Positions 43,468 through 54,099 of a DNA stretch of 64,000 nt are shown here, piece by piece (the stretch's first letter is position 1; the number at the start of each line of letters is the position of its first letter). Source of the DNA: Streptomyces sp. NBC_00513 (GTDB lineage: Bacteria > Actinomycetota > Actinomycetes > Streptomycetales > Streptomycetaceae); contig NZ_CP107845.1 of assembly GCF_041431415.1 (NCBI RefSeq), positions 1,674,001-1,738,000 on the forward strand. The letters are read 5' to 3'. The position numbers were made by a program, and so were the translations under genes. Below the pieces are notes generated by a model, which saw only the letters and a list, made by a program, of their open reading frames with translations, did not search any database and was not told the origin of the DNA.

Positions 43468-44208
43468 TCAGCCCTTCGCGAGCTGCTGTAAGAACGTCTC
43501 GGCGAGGGCCTTCGAGCTGTACGGGTTCTGGCCGGTGGTCAGCCCGCGGTCCACGACCACGTGCGAGTCCCAGATCGCCTCGGCCTTCTCGTACCGGGCG
43601 CCGAGCCTGGTGAGCTCGACCTCCAGGATCAGCGGGAGCCGGCCGGCCATGTTGGTGACCAGTTCCTCGCTGTGCGAGAAGGCGGTCATCAGGTAGCCCT
43701 CGAAGGGCCAGCGGCCCTCGCCGTCGCGCAGGGCGAGGAGCGCGGTGTGGCCGTGGCACACGGTGGCGAGCGGCTTGTCCTGGGCGATGACCCAGCGCAG
43801 GATCTGCGCGAGTTCGTCGGACTTTGGCAGGTCGCCGATGGCTCCGTGACCACCGCTGACGTAGACGCCGTCGTACTGCGCGATGTCCTTCTCGCCGAGG
43901 GATTCCAGCGCGAGGGGGTGTCGCAGTTGGTCGGTCGCCTCGATGACCCGGACGTACTCGGCGGCGTTGGCCGCGTCCTCGTTCGGGGAGCCCGCCGGGC
44001 GGACCCACTGGAGGAACTGCGGGTCGATGCTGGTCGGGTCGACGGTGGGGGCCACTCCACCGATCGTCGCCACGTCCACGGTGTGACCCGCGGCCCGGAA
44101 CAGCTCATGGGGAACCACGAATTCCTCGGCCCAGAATCCCGAGGGGTGTTGTTCCCCGTCCAGCAGATGAAGCGTGGCCTTTGCCGTCATGACGACGAGA
44201 ATCTTCAT
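43468..44208 (-). CDS. DJ-1/PfpI-superfamily protein (HchA-like)
   Basis: A 246-residue protein with the nucleophile elbow PLATVCHGHTALLAL (Cys about residue 151) and YVSGGHGAIGDLP, the layout of Hsp31/HchA-type glyoxalase III and deglycases. These proteins convert methylglyoxal to lactate without glutathione or repair glycated biomolecules. The family also includes amidases, so activity is inferred. It is one of three distinct DJ-1 proteins in the same directon. The 69-base gap upstream contains a weak hairpin (44246-44265). Confidence 0.87.
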   Translation of the reverse strand: MKILVVMTAKATLHLLDGEQHPSGFWAEEFVVPHELFRAAGHTVDVATIGGVAPTVDPTSIDPQFLQWVRPAGSPNEDAANAAEYVRVIEATDQLRHPLALESLGEKDIAQYDGVYVSGGHGAIGDLPKSDELAQILRWVIAQDKPLATVCHGHTALLALRDGEGRWPFEGYLMTAFSHSEELVTNMAGRLPLILEVELTRLGARYEKAEAIWDSHVVVDRGLTTGQNPYSSKALAETFLQQLAKG

Positions 44209-44277
44209 GATTCTCTCCTAGTTCTGGATTCGCTGCCGATTCAACACGCCCCCTGCTGGAGGCGTAAGGGGAAGGCG

Positions 44278-45024
44278 TCAGGCCCGTGATACTTCGTCAC
44301 GTGCGTCCAACGCCGACAGGATCGCGCGGAATTCACCGACCAGGGAGTGGTCGGGATGGGCTTCTGCAAATATGCGTTCTCCGTAGAGCGCCGCCATTTC
44401 CGGCACATACGGAAGGATTCCGGCGAGCGGCGCCCCGTAGACGTCCTCGGCCCGCCGTCGGACCGCGGCCCGGTCGATGCCCTCGGGCGCCATGCTCAGG
44501 ACCAGGGCTCGCCGGCAGGCCAGCCGGCCGACGAGGGCGATGGTCTCCTCGACCCCGGAGAGGTCGATCCGGTCCGCCCGCGCCATGATCATCACCACGT
44601 CGGCGCTCGCCATCGCGGTCACCGATTCGTTGTTGAGGCCGGCGTGGGTGTCGAGCAGCAGCACGTCGAGCGCGAAGTGCCCGGCCAGCCGGTCGAAGCC
44701 CTCCGGCAGGAGCCCCACGTCGTACCCGGTGGACATCAGCTCGCGCAGGGCCGGGGTCCCGGTCCGGGCCGGCACGACGTACAGCCCGGGCAGTCGGGTC
44801 CGCTGGGCCGCGGCCTCGATCTCGCAGCGTCCGAGCAGGTAGTCGGCGAGCGAGCCCGCGCCGGGTGGCAGTCGGAAGAGCAGGTCCAGGGTGGGCGACT
44901 GGATGTCGGTGTCGACCACCCCCACCCGGCGCCCCCCGGCCGCGATCAGCAGGGCGAGGTTGGCCAGGGCCGAGGACTTCCCGGTGCCGCCGCGGTGCGA
45001 GTGCGCCGCGATGGTCCGGGTCAT
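44278..45024 (-). CDS. MinD/ParA-family ATPase
   Basis: A 248-residue SIMIBI-class ATPase with a deviant Walker A HRGGTGKSSALAN (signature Lys in GGTGKS), switch I VDTDIQSPTLDLLF and switch II LLLDTHAGLNNE. There is no C-terminal amphipathic MinD helix. It starts directly after the TAG of the PP2C phosphatase gene. Related ATPases beside STAS and RsbW-type genes have no established role; spatial placement or gating of the regulator is possible. The C-terminus ends EVSRA. Confidence 0.85.
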   Translation of the reverse strand: MTRTIAAHSHRGGTGKSSALANLALLIAAGGRRVGVVDTDIQSPTLDLLFRLPPGAGSLADYLLGRCEIEAAAQRTRLPGLYVVPARTGTPALRELMSTGYDVGLLPEGFDRLAGHFALDVLLLDTHAGLNNESVTAMASADVVMIMARADRIDLSGVEETIALVGRLACRRALVLSMAPEGIDRAAVRRRAEDVYGAPLAGILPYVPEMAALYGERIFAEAHPDHSLVGEFRAILSALDARDEVSRA

Positions 45025-46284
45025 CTACGCCACCACCCTGTGACCGGCGCCGTCCACGTGCGGCCCCCGCGCCGCACGTGGCCGGTGCAGGGCCAGCATG
45101 GTGACGTCGTCGTGCTGTTCGGCGGTGCCGGTGTGCTCGCGTACCGCCCGGTCCATCCGCTCGACCGTGTCCTTGCCGCTCACCGGGGGGCCGGCGAGCA
45201 GTTCGAGCATGCGCGCGTCCCCGAGGAAGGCCCCGTCGGGACAGCGCGCCTCAGGCACCCCGTCGGTGAAGACGAAGAGGGTGTCGCCGGGGTTCACCTG
45301 GGCGTAGCCGAGGGTGTAGACGCAGTCGGGCAGCACCCCGACGGCCGGTCCGGTGACGTCCAGCGGGACGGGTACGTCGCCCGAGCCGGAGAGCAGCAGG
45401 GGCGGGTTGTGGCCGCCGTTGATGTAGACGAGGCTCCCGGTGAGCGGGTCGAGCACGCCGAAGAACAGGGTGGCGAAGTACCCCTGTCTGAGGTGGTTGC
45501 GGGTGAGGTAGCCGTTGGTGGCGGTGACCGCGTTGAGCAGGGGGGTGGCGCCGACGACGGGGGTGCGCCGGCCCCCTCCGGTGCGGCCCGCCGCCATCAG
45601 GTGCTGGAGGCCGCTGTTCTCGGCGGTGTGCCGCAGCAGTGAGCGGATCAGCGCCATGAAGAGGGCCGCGCCGACACCCTTGTCACAGACGTCGGCGACG
45701 ACGACGGCGAGGCGGCGCCCCCGGGAGAGTTCGAAAACGTCGTAGAAGTCCCCGGCGACCTGGCGTGCGGGCCGGAAGCAGACGTCGATCTCCCAGCCGT
45801 CCGGGACGGGCAGCGATTCGGGCAGGAAGCCCGCCTGGATCTCCCGACCGATCTCCAACTCCTTCTCGTATCCCATGAGTTCCGCGCGGGCGTCGGCCTC
45901 CCGCAGGGTTCGTCCGAGTCCGGCGCGCTCGGAGCAGCTGTGCAGTCGGGCCCCGACCAGGGCCGGCAGGAACGGCGGTACCAGGTAGTCGTGCCCGAGC
46001 CGCACGTGTTCCTCCAGCGCGGTGAACCCGGCCACCGTCCAGACGACCACGATGGGGGCGCCGGCCCGGCGGCGCAGCCTGCGCACGGCCACCCGTACGG
46101 ACTCCCCGTCGGCCTCGGCCGGGGCGAGCAGCACGTCGGCGACGGGCAGCGTCTCCTGGCGGTCGTGCAGCAGTTGCGACAGCGTGCGCGAGACGGGTTC
46201 CGCGTCCATCAGCCTGAGCGCGTCGAGCAGTTCGGCCGGGGGCGGGGGGTACTCGTCAAGGATGATCACGGTCGTGGAGGGCAT
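45025..46284 (-). CDS. PP2C (SpoIIE/RsbU-type) phosphatase with N-terminal receiver-like domain
   Basis: A 419-residue protein. The N-terminal 120 residues resemble a receiver fold (VIILDEYPP.., VVVWTVAGFTALEEHVRLGHDYLVPP) but lack the clear phosphoacceptor cluster, so it is probably a pseudo-receiver. A coiled linker (LMGYEKELEIGREIQAGFLP) leads to the PPM/SpoIIE phosphatase domain, with metal Asp in ARQVAGDFYDVFEL, VVADVCDKGVGAALFMAL, YINGGHNPPLLL and FTDGVPEA. RsbU-type enzymes dephosphorylate STAS proteins; the two STAS genes nearby are the obvious substrates. It overlaps the RsbW-like gene by 19 bases. Confidence 0.9.
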   Translation of the reverse strand: MPSTTVIILDEYPPPPAELLDALRLMDAEPVSRTLSQLLHDRQETLPVADVLLAPAEADGESVRVAVRRLRRRAGAPIVVVWTVAGFTALEEHVRLGHDYLVPPFLPALVGARLHSCSERAGLGRTLREADARAELMGYEKELEIGREIQAGFLPESLPVPDGWEIDVCFRPARQVAGDFYDVFELSRGRRLAVVVADVCDKGVGAALFMALIRSLLRHTAENSGLQHLMAAGRTGGGRRTPVVGATPLLNAVTATNGYLTRNHLRQGYFATLFFGVLDPLTGSLVYINGGHNPPLLLSGSGDVPVPLDVTGPAVGVLPDCVYTLGYAQVNPGDTLFVFTDGVPEARCPDGAFLGDARMLELLAGPPVSGKDTVERMDRAVREHTGTAEQHDDVTMLALHRPRAARGPHVDGAGHRVVA

Positions 46285-46739
46285 GGATCCGTCCCCTCGG
46301 CCTTCACGGTCAGCGTGCTGATGTTGCGGCTGTCCCTGCGGGCGTAGTGGTATGCGTCCACGCTGGTCAGCGCGAGATGAATACCGAGGCCGCCGACCCG
46401 CCGCCGCTGCGGGGGGACCCCGGCGGCGGGAGGCAGGCGCCCTGCGACGGGGTCGAACGCGGGCGCGGTGTCCTCGATGACGATCCGCACCCCGTCCGGG
46501 CCGGAGCAGCCGCGGACGGTGATCCGTCCGTCGCCGCCCCGGTATCCGTGCATCACGATGTTGGTGGCCAGTTCGTCCACGGCCAGCCGGATCCGGTACG
46601 TGGCTCTCTTGCCGAGCCCGGCCCGGCCGGCCAGCCGCAGGACGAACGCGGCGATGTCGCCCAGTGCCCCCACCGTCGCGGGCACCTCCAGCACACAGGG
46701 CTTCCTCGCCAGTTCGACCATGTCACCCACGGCCGTCAC
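46266..46739 (-). CDS. RsbW-like anti-sigma kinase (HATPase_c_2)
   Basis: A 157-residue GHKL kinase with IRLAVDELATNIVMHGYRG (N box), VIEDTAPAFDP (G1) and VGGLGIHLALTSVD (G2). Such proteins bind a sigma factor or, in switching, phosphorylate a STAS antagonist. No sigma gene is adjacent, so the target lies elsewhere. The GTG overlaps the STAS stop (GTGA), and the end overlaps the phosphatase start, so kinase, antagonist and phosphatase are coupled. Confidence 0.9.
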   Translation of the reverse strand: MTAVGDMVELARKPCVLEVPATVGALGDIAAFVLRLAGRAGLGKRATYRIRLAVDELATNIVMHGYRGGDGRITVRGCSGPDGVRIVIEDTAPAFDPVAGRLPPAAGVPPQRRRVGGLGIHLALTSVDAYHYARRDSRNISTLTVKAEGTDPCPPRP

Positions 46740-47047
46740 TCATCGGTGAGGATGATGCTCCGGTCCAGTCCGGCCGTGCGGATGGTCCGGGAGACGGGCT
46801 CGATGGCGCCGACCACCTTGATGGTGACGTGGTCGGCGACCTTCTGCTGGGCGAAGACCAGTGAGCGCAGTCCGGCGCTCGCCATGTAGCCGACGCCGGC
46901 CATCCGGATCTCGACGGTGCTGGTGCCGTGACCGGCGGCCTTCTCGATGGTCTGGTGGAACTCCGGTGCGGTCTTGGCGTCCAGCTCGCCCGTCAGTTCG
47001 ATCACGGTGGTGTCGCCCTCGATGCTCAGGGACACGGAAAGCGGCAT
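46736..47047 (-). CDS. STAS-domain anti-sigma factor antagonist
   Basis: A 103-residue single-domain STAS protein. The phosphorylatable Ser lies in GVGYMASAGLRSLVFAQQKV, in the usual position. It is the likely substrate of the overlapping RsbW-like kinase and of the PP2C phosphatase. It starts 16 bases after glgX with an AAGGAG site. Confidence 0.92.
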   Translation of the reverse strand: MPLSVSLSIEGDTTVIELTGELDAKTAPEFHQTIEKAAGHGTSTVEIRMAGVGYMASAGLRSLVFAQQKVADHVTIKVVGAIEPVSRTIRTAGLDRSIILTDE

Positions 47048-47063
47048 GTCAGGTCTCCTTCGG

Positions 47064-49207
<2,144 letters not shown>

Positions 49208-49211
<4 letters not shown>

Positions 49212-49558
49212 CGCGCGGCCTTCGCCTTGGCCTTGGCCTCGGCGGCCGCGGCCTCGCCGGCCGAGAAGAAGTCGAGGAAGCCGGTGGCCGACATGACGAA
49301 CCGGACCTCCTCGCTCACCCCGTACAGGGTCACCGCGACGCCGGCGTGCTGCGCCTCGCGGTAGACGACGAGCAGGGTGCGCAGACCCGCGCTGGAGACG
49401 TAGTCGACGGCGGTGAGGTCGATGCGCAGTGGCCGGCCCTCGCGGACCAGCGGCAGCAGGGCCTGGAGCAGTGCGCCCGAGGTCTCGCTGTTGATCTCGC
49501 CGGTGGCGACGAGCACGGTGGCCGTCTTGTTCCGACGTTCCTTCACACTCAGTGTCAT
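49208..49558 (-). CDS. STAS-domain anti-sigma factor antagonist (second copy)
   Basis: A 116-residue STAS protein with VDYVSSAGLRTLLVVYREA (Ser doublet at the phosphorylation site) and an unusual Ala/Lys/Glu-rich helical tail (GEAAAAEAKAKAKAAR). The tail is absent from the other STAS protein and could mediate interaction. The stop overlaps the glgX start as ATGA. Confidence 0.9.
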
Positions 49559-49595
49559 TGTCTTCCCCTCGTGTCGGGGCGCCCCCCGTTGAGCG

Positions 49596-51419
49596 CTACT
49601 TCTGGGTGACGGGCCGGAGCCGTACCTTGACCTTGACCCGTCCCTGGACGTCGGGCAGGCGGACGGTCAGGCCGTCCGCGTCGAAGTCCGTCCACGGCTT
49701 CTCGTCGATCTCGACGGACGCGACGGCCACGGATCCCGCGGGGAGCAGGTCGGGCGAGACGCGCAGCACGCGGTCGGGCAGGTTCGTGGGGTCGGGTTGG
49801 AAGTGGAAGTCCATCTCCCGACCGTTGACGAGCAGGTTGTTGTAGACGGCGGAGAGGTAGCAGAGTTCCGCCGAGTGGTACATCGACATCGAGTGGCTGC
49901 CCTTGAGGCGCTCGGTGCCGAGGAGGTACGGCGTGCCGCCGGCCAGCACGTTGAAGTAGACGGCGCCCTCATCGTGGTCGAGGAAGAAAGTGTTGTAGAA
50001 GGCCTCCGCCTGTCGGGCCTCGCGCCGGTACGCGTCCCCGCCGACGGTGCCGTTCAGGATGAGGTAGGCGAGGATCGCCTGTTCCTGCTGCCACCAGGCC
50101 TTGCGGTCGTGCCAGGCGAAACGGTGTGTCTCCTCGTCGCCGGACCTGGTCCGCTCGACCACGTCGTACCAGCCGCCGCGCTGCACGTCGCTGCCGACGG
50201 CCGGCATGATGTCGCCGATCCTGCGCGCCAGTTCCTCGTAGGCCGGCTTGGCCTTCAGCGAGTTCATCCGCATCAGGTTCCAGGCGATCTTGAGGTTGTG
50301 ACCGACGACGGCGCGGTTCTGCTGCCAGCTGTGCTCCGTGTCGGCCGACCAGTCGCGGTGGAAGCGCTCCTGGACGAACGGGCTGTTCTTGTAGTCCGGG
50401 AAGCGGTCCGCGATGGTGTCGAAGGTGTACTCCAGGAAGTCGGCGTACTTCTGCTCGCCGGTCGCCAGGTACAGGTTGATCAGGTAGGCGGGCGCGTGGT
50501 CGCCGACCGAGTTCCAGTTCTTGCGCTCCGCGTTCTCCCCCAGCGACTCGTGGTCGGCGCTGAAGAGGATCGGGTCGATGTGCGAGTAGTAGCCGCCCTG
50601 CTCCGGGTCGTGGAAGAACTTGTCGAAGAGCCGGATGGTGGCGTCGGCGTCGTTCTTGATCCGGACGTCGCCGGTTATCCGGTAGGTCTGGATCGGGCCG
50701 GCCAGGGCGTAGATCTGCTCGTACATCGGGATCGCGTCGTAGTCGTCGGAGAACTCCGAGGTGAACAGCTTGCGTTCGCTGTCCCCGTCCACGCTGATGC
50801 CGTGGTACCAGAAGACCACGTCCTCCTCGCTGTCCACGACCCGCATGTGCTTGCGCAGGTACTCGGTGCCGCGCTCGGCGACCTCCAGGTACTCGTCCTT
50901 GCCGGTCAGCAGGTAGGCCGAGGCCATGCCGTAGACCAGGCGGGAGATCGTGTCGGTCTCCTGGACATGACTGGCCGTCTTGTCCCCGCCGAGGCGGATC
51001 TCGGTGCGGTACTCGGTGAAGTCCACCGGGCCGTCGCCGAACTGCGCGCGCCGGTAGAAGGTGGCCAGCGACTCGATCTGCTTGATCCACCAGCTCGGCT
51101 CCTCGAACCGGTAGTCCTCCGCGCCGCGTCCGAGGAACACCAGCCGCTTGGCGTCGAACCGGCCTCCGTGCTCGGGGTAGTGGATGCCGTAGACGTAGAG
51201 GAAGCGGCCGGGCGAGAGCATCTCGTCGAGGTGCCCGGAGGCGTCGACGTAGGGCTCGTCGAGGTTGCGGACCAGTTCGGCGCTAGGGTCGCCGGCCAGC
51301 GACACCTCGAAGGCGCGGCCGTCCGCGGTCTTCAGGCCGAGCAGCCGGGTTCCGGAGTCGAAGCGGCTGACGTAACCGGCGATGGTGTCGGAGAAGGAGA
51401 AGCTCACGGCATCCGCCAT
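49596..51419 (-). CDS. N-acylglucosamine-2-epimerase-like (alpha/alpha)6-barrel protein with added N- and C-terminal beta domains
   Basis: A 607-residue protein. An N-terminal small beta domain (about 1-95; GYVSRFDSGTRLLGLKTADG, GRFLYVYGIHYPEHGG) precedes a six-hairpin AGE-like barrel (about 115-510) with WWIKQIESLATFYRR, YYSHIDPILFS, NRAVVGHNLKIAWNLMRM and WHDRKAWWQQEQAILAYL. The latter two carry His residues expected at the epimerase/isomerase active site. A C-terminal beta domain ends the protein. AGE enzymes epimerise or isomerise sugars such as GlcNAc, cellobiose or mannose; the substrate here is unknown. The ATG lies one base after the VOC stop. Confidence 0.78.
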   Translation of the reverse strand: MADAVSFSFSDTIAGYVSRFDSGTRLLGLKTADGRAFEVSLAGDPSAELVRNLDEPYVDASGHLDEMLSPGRFLYVYGIHYPEHGGRFDAKRLVFLGRGAEDYRFEEPSWWIKQIESLATFYRRAQFGDGPVDFTEYRTEIRLGGDKTASHVQETDTISRLVYGMASAYLLTGKDEYLEVAERGTEYLRKHMRVVDSEEDVVFWYHGISVDGDSERKLFTSEFSDDYDAIPMYEQIYALAGPIQTYRITGDVRIKNDADATIRLFDKFFHDPEQGGYYSHIDPILFSADHESLGENAERKNWNSVGDHAPAYLINLYLATGEQKYADFLEYTFDTIADRFPDYKNSPFVQERFHRDWSADTEHSWQQNRAVVGHNLKIAWNLMRMNSLKAKPAYEELARRIGDIMPAVGSDVQRGGWYDVVERTRSGDEETHRFAWHDRKAWWQQEQAILAYLILNGTVGGDAYRREARQAEAFYNTFFLDHDEGAVYFNVLAGGTPYLLGTERLKGSHSMSMYHSAELCYLSAVYNNLLVNGREMDFHFQPDPTNLPDRVLRVSPDLLPAGSVAVASVEIDEKPWTDFDADGLTVRLPDVQGRVKVKVRLRPVTQK

Positions 51420-51420
51420 G

Positions 51421-51879
51421 TCATGCACCGTCCGTTTCGTTGAAGGGCCCACCGGGCTGTCGCGGCGTGCCGTGCTCGTCCTCGTATCCCTGGCTGACCT
51501 CGACGATCACCCCGTCGGGGTCGCGGACCCACACGGTCCGCCAGCCGTGGATGAAGTCGTCGAAGTCCATTGGTCCCAGGGTCACTTCGGCCGCGTCCCC
51601 CAGCTCCGCCAGGAACGCGTCCACGTCGTCGGTCTGGAAGGCCAGGTGACGCAGCCGCCCGGGCGCCTGGGGCCCGTCGTCGTGGGCGGGGATCGCCGGC
51701 TCCGTGCCGGCCGCGAAGAGTTCCAGGTACGCGTCCCCCTGGCGCAGGAAGACGATCGTCGACTCTCCGAGGTCGACCACGCGGGCCCGCCGGAAGCCGA
51801 AGTACCGGGTGTAGAACTCCTCGGTGGCCTTCTGGTCGGCGCAGTTGAGGCCGACGTGCGACCAGACCACGGCCGCCAT
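51421..51879 (-). CDS. VOC-superfamily (glyoxalase-like) protein
   Basis: A 152-residue vicinal-oxygen-chelate protein with two beta-alpha-beta-beta-beta units: WSHVGLNCADQKATEEFYTRYFGF near the start (metal His) and RHLAFQTDDVDAF with a later VRDPDGVIVEVSQ (metal Glu). This resembles glyoxalase I or lactoylglutathione-lyase-like members. Its start shares a base with the stop of the DJ-1 gene (TGATG). Confidence 0.87.
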   Translation of the reverse strand: MAAVVWSHVGLNCADQKATEEFYTRYFGFRRARVVDLGESTIVFLRQGDAYLELFAAGTEPAIPAHDDGPQAPGRLRHLAFQTDDVDAFLAELGDAAEVTLGPMDFDDFIHGWRTVWVRDPDGVIVEVSQGYEDEHGTPRQPGGPFNETDGA

Positions 51880-52490
51880 CAGTCGGCGCCCCGGCCGCGG
51901 CCGGCCGCGATCAGCTCGATGATCCGCCGGGCGAAGAGGTGGTGGTGGGCGCCGGTGCGGCCGGTGACCAGGTCGCCGTCGACGACCACGTCCTCGTCCA
52001 CGTACTGGGCGCCCATGTTCCGGACGTCACCGACGAGGTTGTTGTGGCAGACGACCTTGCGACCGCGGATCTTGTCCGGGATCGAGGCGGCCAGCCACAT
52101 GCCGTGGCAGATGATCCCCTTGAGGACCGTCGGTTCCTCGAAGGCCCTGCGCAGCAGCTCCGTCGCCGGCGCGAGCACGTCCACGTCCTCGGTGTAGCGC
52201 AGCCGGTCGGCCACCATGCCCGAGGGCACGATGATCGCCGCGTACCGGCGCAGTTCCTCGTCGGTCAGCCCCTCCAGGGAGCGGTCGGCGGTGAACGGCG
52301 CCCGGTACTCGTGCCCGGTGAAGGTGAGGGAGTCGTTGCCCCAGAGCCGGGTCAGGAAGTCGACCTCGGCGCCCTCCTCGGCGAAGCGGTGTCGGTAGTA
52401 GAAGATCTCCGGTTCGTAGAAGTCGCTCTCGACCAGGACCGCGATCCGGGTCCCGGACAGCGCTCCCTCGCGCGGTACGGCGTCAGGCAC
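51879..52490 (-). CDS. DJ-1/PfpI-superfamily protein (protease I-like)
   Basis: A 203-residue protein with RIAVLVESDFYEPEIFYYRHRF (acidic residue near the nucleophile) and the elbow VLKGIICHGMWLAASIP with catalytic Cys. HNNLVGDVRNMGAQYVDEDVVVDGDLVTGR (in parts) is the family's C-terminal signature. Related proteins are YhbO/PfpI deglycases. GTG overlaps the GMC oxidoreductase stop by eight bases. Confidence 0.87.
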   Translation of the reverse strand: MPDAVPREGALSGTRIAVLVESDFYEPEIFYYRHRFAEEGAEVDFLTRLWGNDSLTFTGHEYRAPFTADRSLEGLTDEELRRYAAIIVPSGMVADRLRYTEDVDVLAPATELLRRAFEEPTVLKGIICHGMWLAASIPDKIRGRKVVCHNNLVGDVRNMGAQYVDEDVVVDGDLVTGRTGAHHHLFARRIIELIAAGRGRGAD

Positions 52491-54087
52491 GGGACTCTCC
52501 CTTGAGGAAGTCCGCCGCGCGCTCGGCGATCATCGCGATGGCGGTGTGGCAGTTGCCCGACGGGACGGCGGGCATCACGCTCGCGTCGACGACGCGCAGG
52601 TTGCGCACGCCGTGCACCCGCAGCTCGGGGTCGACGACGGAGAGGTCGTCGATGCCCATGCGGCAGGAGCCGGCCTGGTGGTGGTAGCTCTCGGACTTCC
52701 GCTTCACGAAGGTCCGCAGGTCCTCGTCGCTCACGAAGCCGGGACCGGGCTGGAGTTCCTGCTTGTACCAGGGCGAGAAGGCGGAGGTCGCGAAGAGCTC
52801 CCGGGCGATCTTGACGCCCTGCACCATCCGTTCCAGGTCCCAGCGGTCGCCCAGGTAGTTCGGGTCGATCAGCGGGTGGGCCAGCGGGTCGGCGCTCGCC
52901 AGCCTGATCCAGCCGCGCGAGACGGGGCGTACGACGCCCGGCAGGATGCTGACCGTGTTCGGGTGGTCCTGGCCGACGATCACGTCGAACGGCACGTGGA
53001 CGAAGGCGATCTGCAGGTCGGGGGCGGGCAGGCCGGGCCGCGAGGACAGGAACAGAGCGCTCTCGGAGAGGTTTTGTGTCGGCGCCGGGAGCGGCTGGGT
53101 GACCTCGGCCATCAGCCCGGTCAGCACGTGGTTGTGGAAGTTCTCCCCGACGCCGGGCAGGGCCGCGGTGACCTCGATGCCGTGGGCGCGCAGTTGCTCC
53201 GGGTGCCCGATGCCGGAGAGCAGCAGCAGTTTCGGGGACTCGATGGCCCCCGCCGCCACGACGACCTCCCGGCGGGCGCGTGCGGTGTGTGTCCCGGGCG
53301 AGCCGGAGTCGCCGTGGCCGTCGCGGACGGTGCGGCCGGGGAACTCCGCGGGCGGGGCGAGGCGGGTGTACTCCACGCCCGTGCAGGTGTTCCCGTCGAA
53401 CAGCAGCCGGGTGCTCTGCGCATGGGTGCGCAGGGTCAGGTTGGGGCGGTCGAGCGCCGGTTCGAGGTAGGCGGCGAGGGCGCCCTGCCGGCGGCCGTCG
53501 GCCACGTCGATGTGGTGCCAGCCGGTGCCGAACAGTCCGCGCCGGGGGCCGTCGGTGTTGAAGTCGGCGATCTCCTCGTGGCCGAGTTCCACGGCCGCGT
53601 CGATGAAGGCGCGGGAGGTCGGGTTGGGGTGGTGCCGGCCGGCGTGCGTGATCCGCTGGGGGCCCCGGGTGCCGGTGGTCGCCGCGGTGGCGTCCTCCTG
53701 TCCCTCCAGCCGGGCGAACCAGGGCAGTACGTCCTCGTACGACCAGCCGGCCGCGCCCTGGTAGGCCCAGTTGTCGAAGTCCGAGGCGTGGCCCCGGACG
53801 TGCATCATGATGTAGAGGTTGCTGCTGCCGCCGGGGGCCTTGCCGCGGGGTTCGTAGGTACGGCGGCCGTCGAGTCCGGGCTGCGGGACGCTGGTGTACC
53901 CCCAGTCGAGGGGTCCGCCGAGCAGCTTGTACCAGGAGGAGGGGTCGTCCACCTCGGGCGGGATGCGCGGGCCTCCGGCCTCCAGGACGAGGACGGTGAC
54001 GTCGGGGTCCTCGGAGAGCCGGTTGGCGAGCACGCTGCCGGCGGTGCCGGCGCCGACCACGATGTAGTCGTATGCGTCCACGGTCAT
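52483..54087 (-). CDS. GMC-family FAD oxidoreductase (choline/alcohol dehydrogenase type)
   Basis: A 534-residue flavoprotein. The N-terminal ADP-binding motif is YIVVGAGTAGSVLANRLSED, with LEAGG; GGSSNLYIMMHVRG matches GMC signature 1, and AAGAIESPKLLLLSGIG signature 2. The catalytic His is in SYHHQAGSCRMG and the second residue lies in the terminal SGNCHTAIAMIAE, where many relatives read NPN. It oxidises an alcohol to an aldehyde or ketone. Together with three SnoaL-like proteins and a ThDP enzyme upstream, it looks like part of a short biosynthetic or catabolic pathway. Confidence 0.92.
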   Translation of the reverse strand: MTVDAYDYIVVGAGTAGSVLANRLSEDPDVTVLVLEAGGPRIPPEVDDPSSWYKLLGGPLDWGYTSVPQPGLDGRRTYEPRGKAPGGSSNLYIMMHVRGHASDFDNWAYQGAAGWSYEDVLPWFARLEGQEDATAATTGTRGPQRITHAGRHHPNPTSRAFIDAAVELGHEEIADFNTDGPRRGLFGTGWHHIDVADGRRQGALAAYLEPALDRPNLTLRTHAQSTRLLFDGNTCTGVEYTRLAPPAEFPGRTVRDGHGDSGSPGTHTARARREVVVAAGAIESPKLLLLSGIGHPEQLRAHGIEVTAALPGVGENFHNHVLTGLMAEVTQPLPAPTQNLSESALFLSSRPGLPAPDLQIAFVHVPFDVIVGQDHPNTVSILPGVVRPVSRGWIRLASADPLAHPLIDPNYLGDRWDLERMVQGVKIARELFATSAFSPWYKQELQPGPGFVSDEDLRTFVKRKSESYHHQAGSCRMGIDDLSVVDPELRVHGVRNLRVVDASVMPAVPSGNCHTAIAMIAERAADFLKGESRA

Positions 54088-54099
54088 CGCGGGGCCCCC

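Noticed and set aside
44246..44265. Terminator between the MinD-like and third DJ-1 genes
   Set aside because: Stem of eight pairs with a mismatch and no U tract; too weak to claim that it splits the operon.
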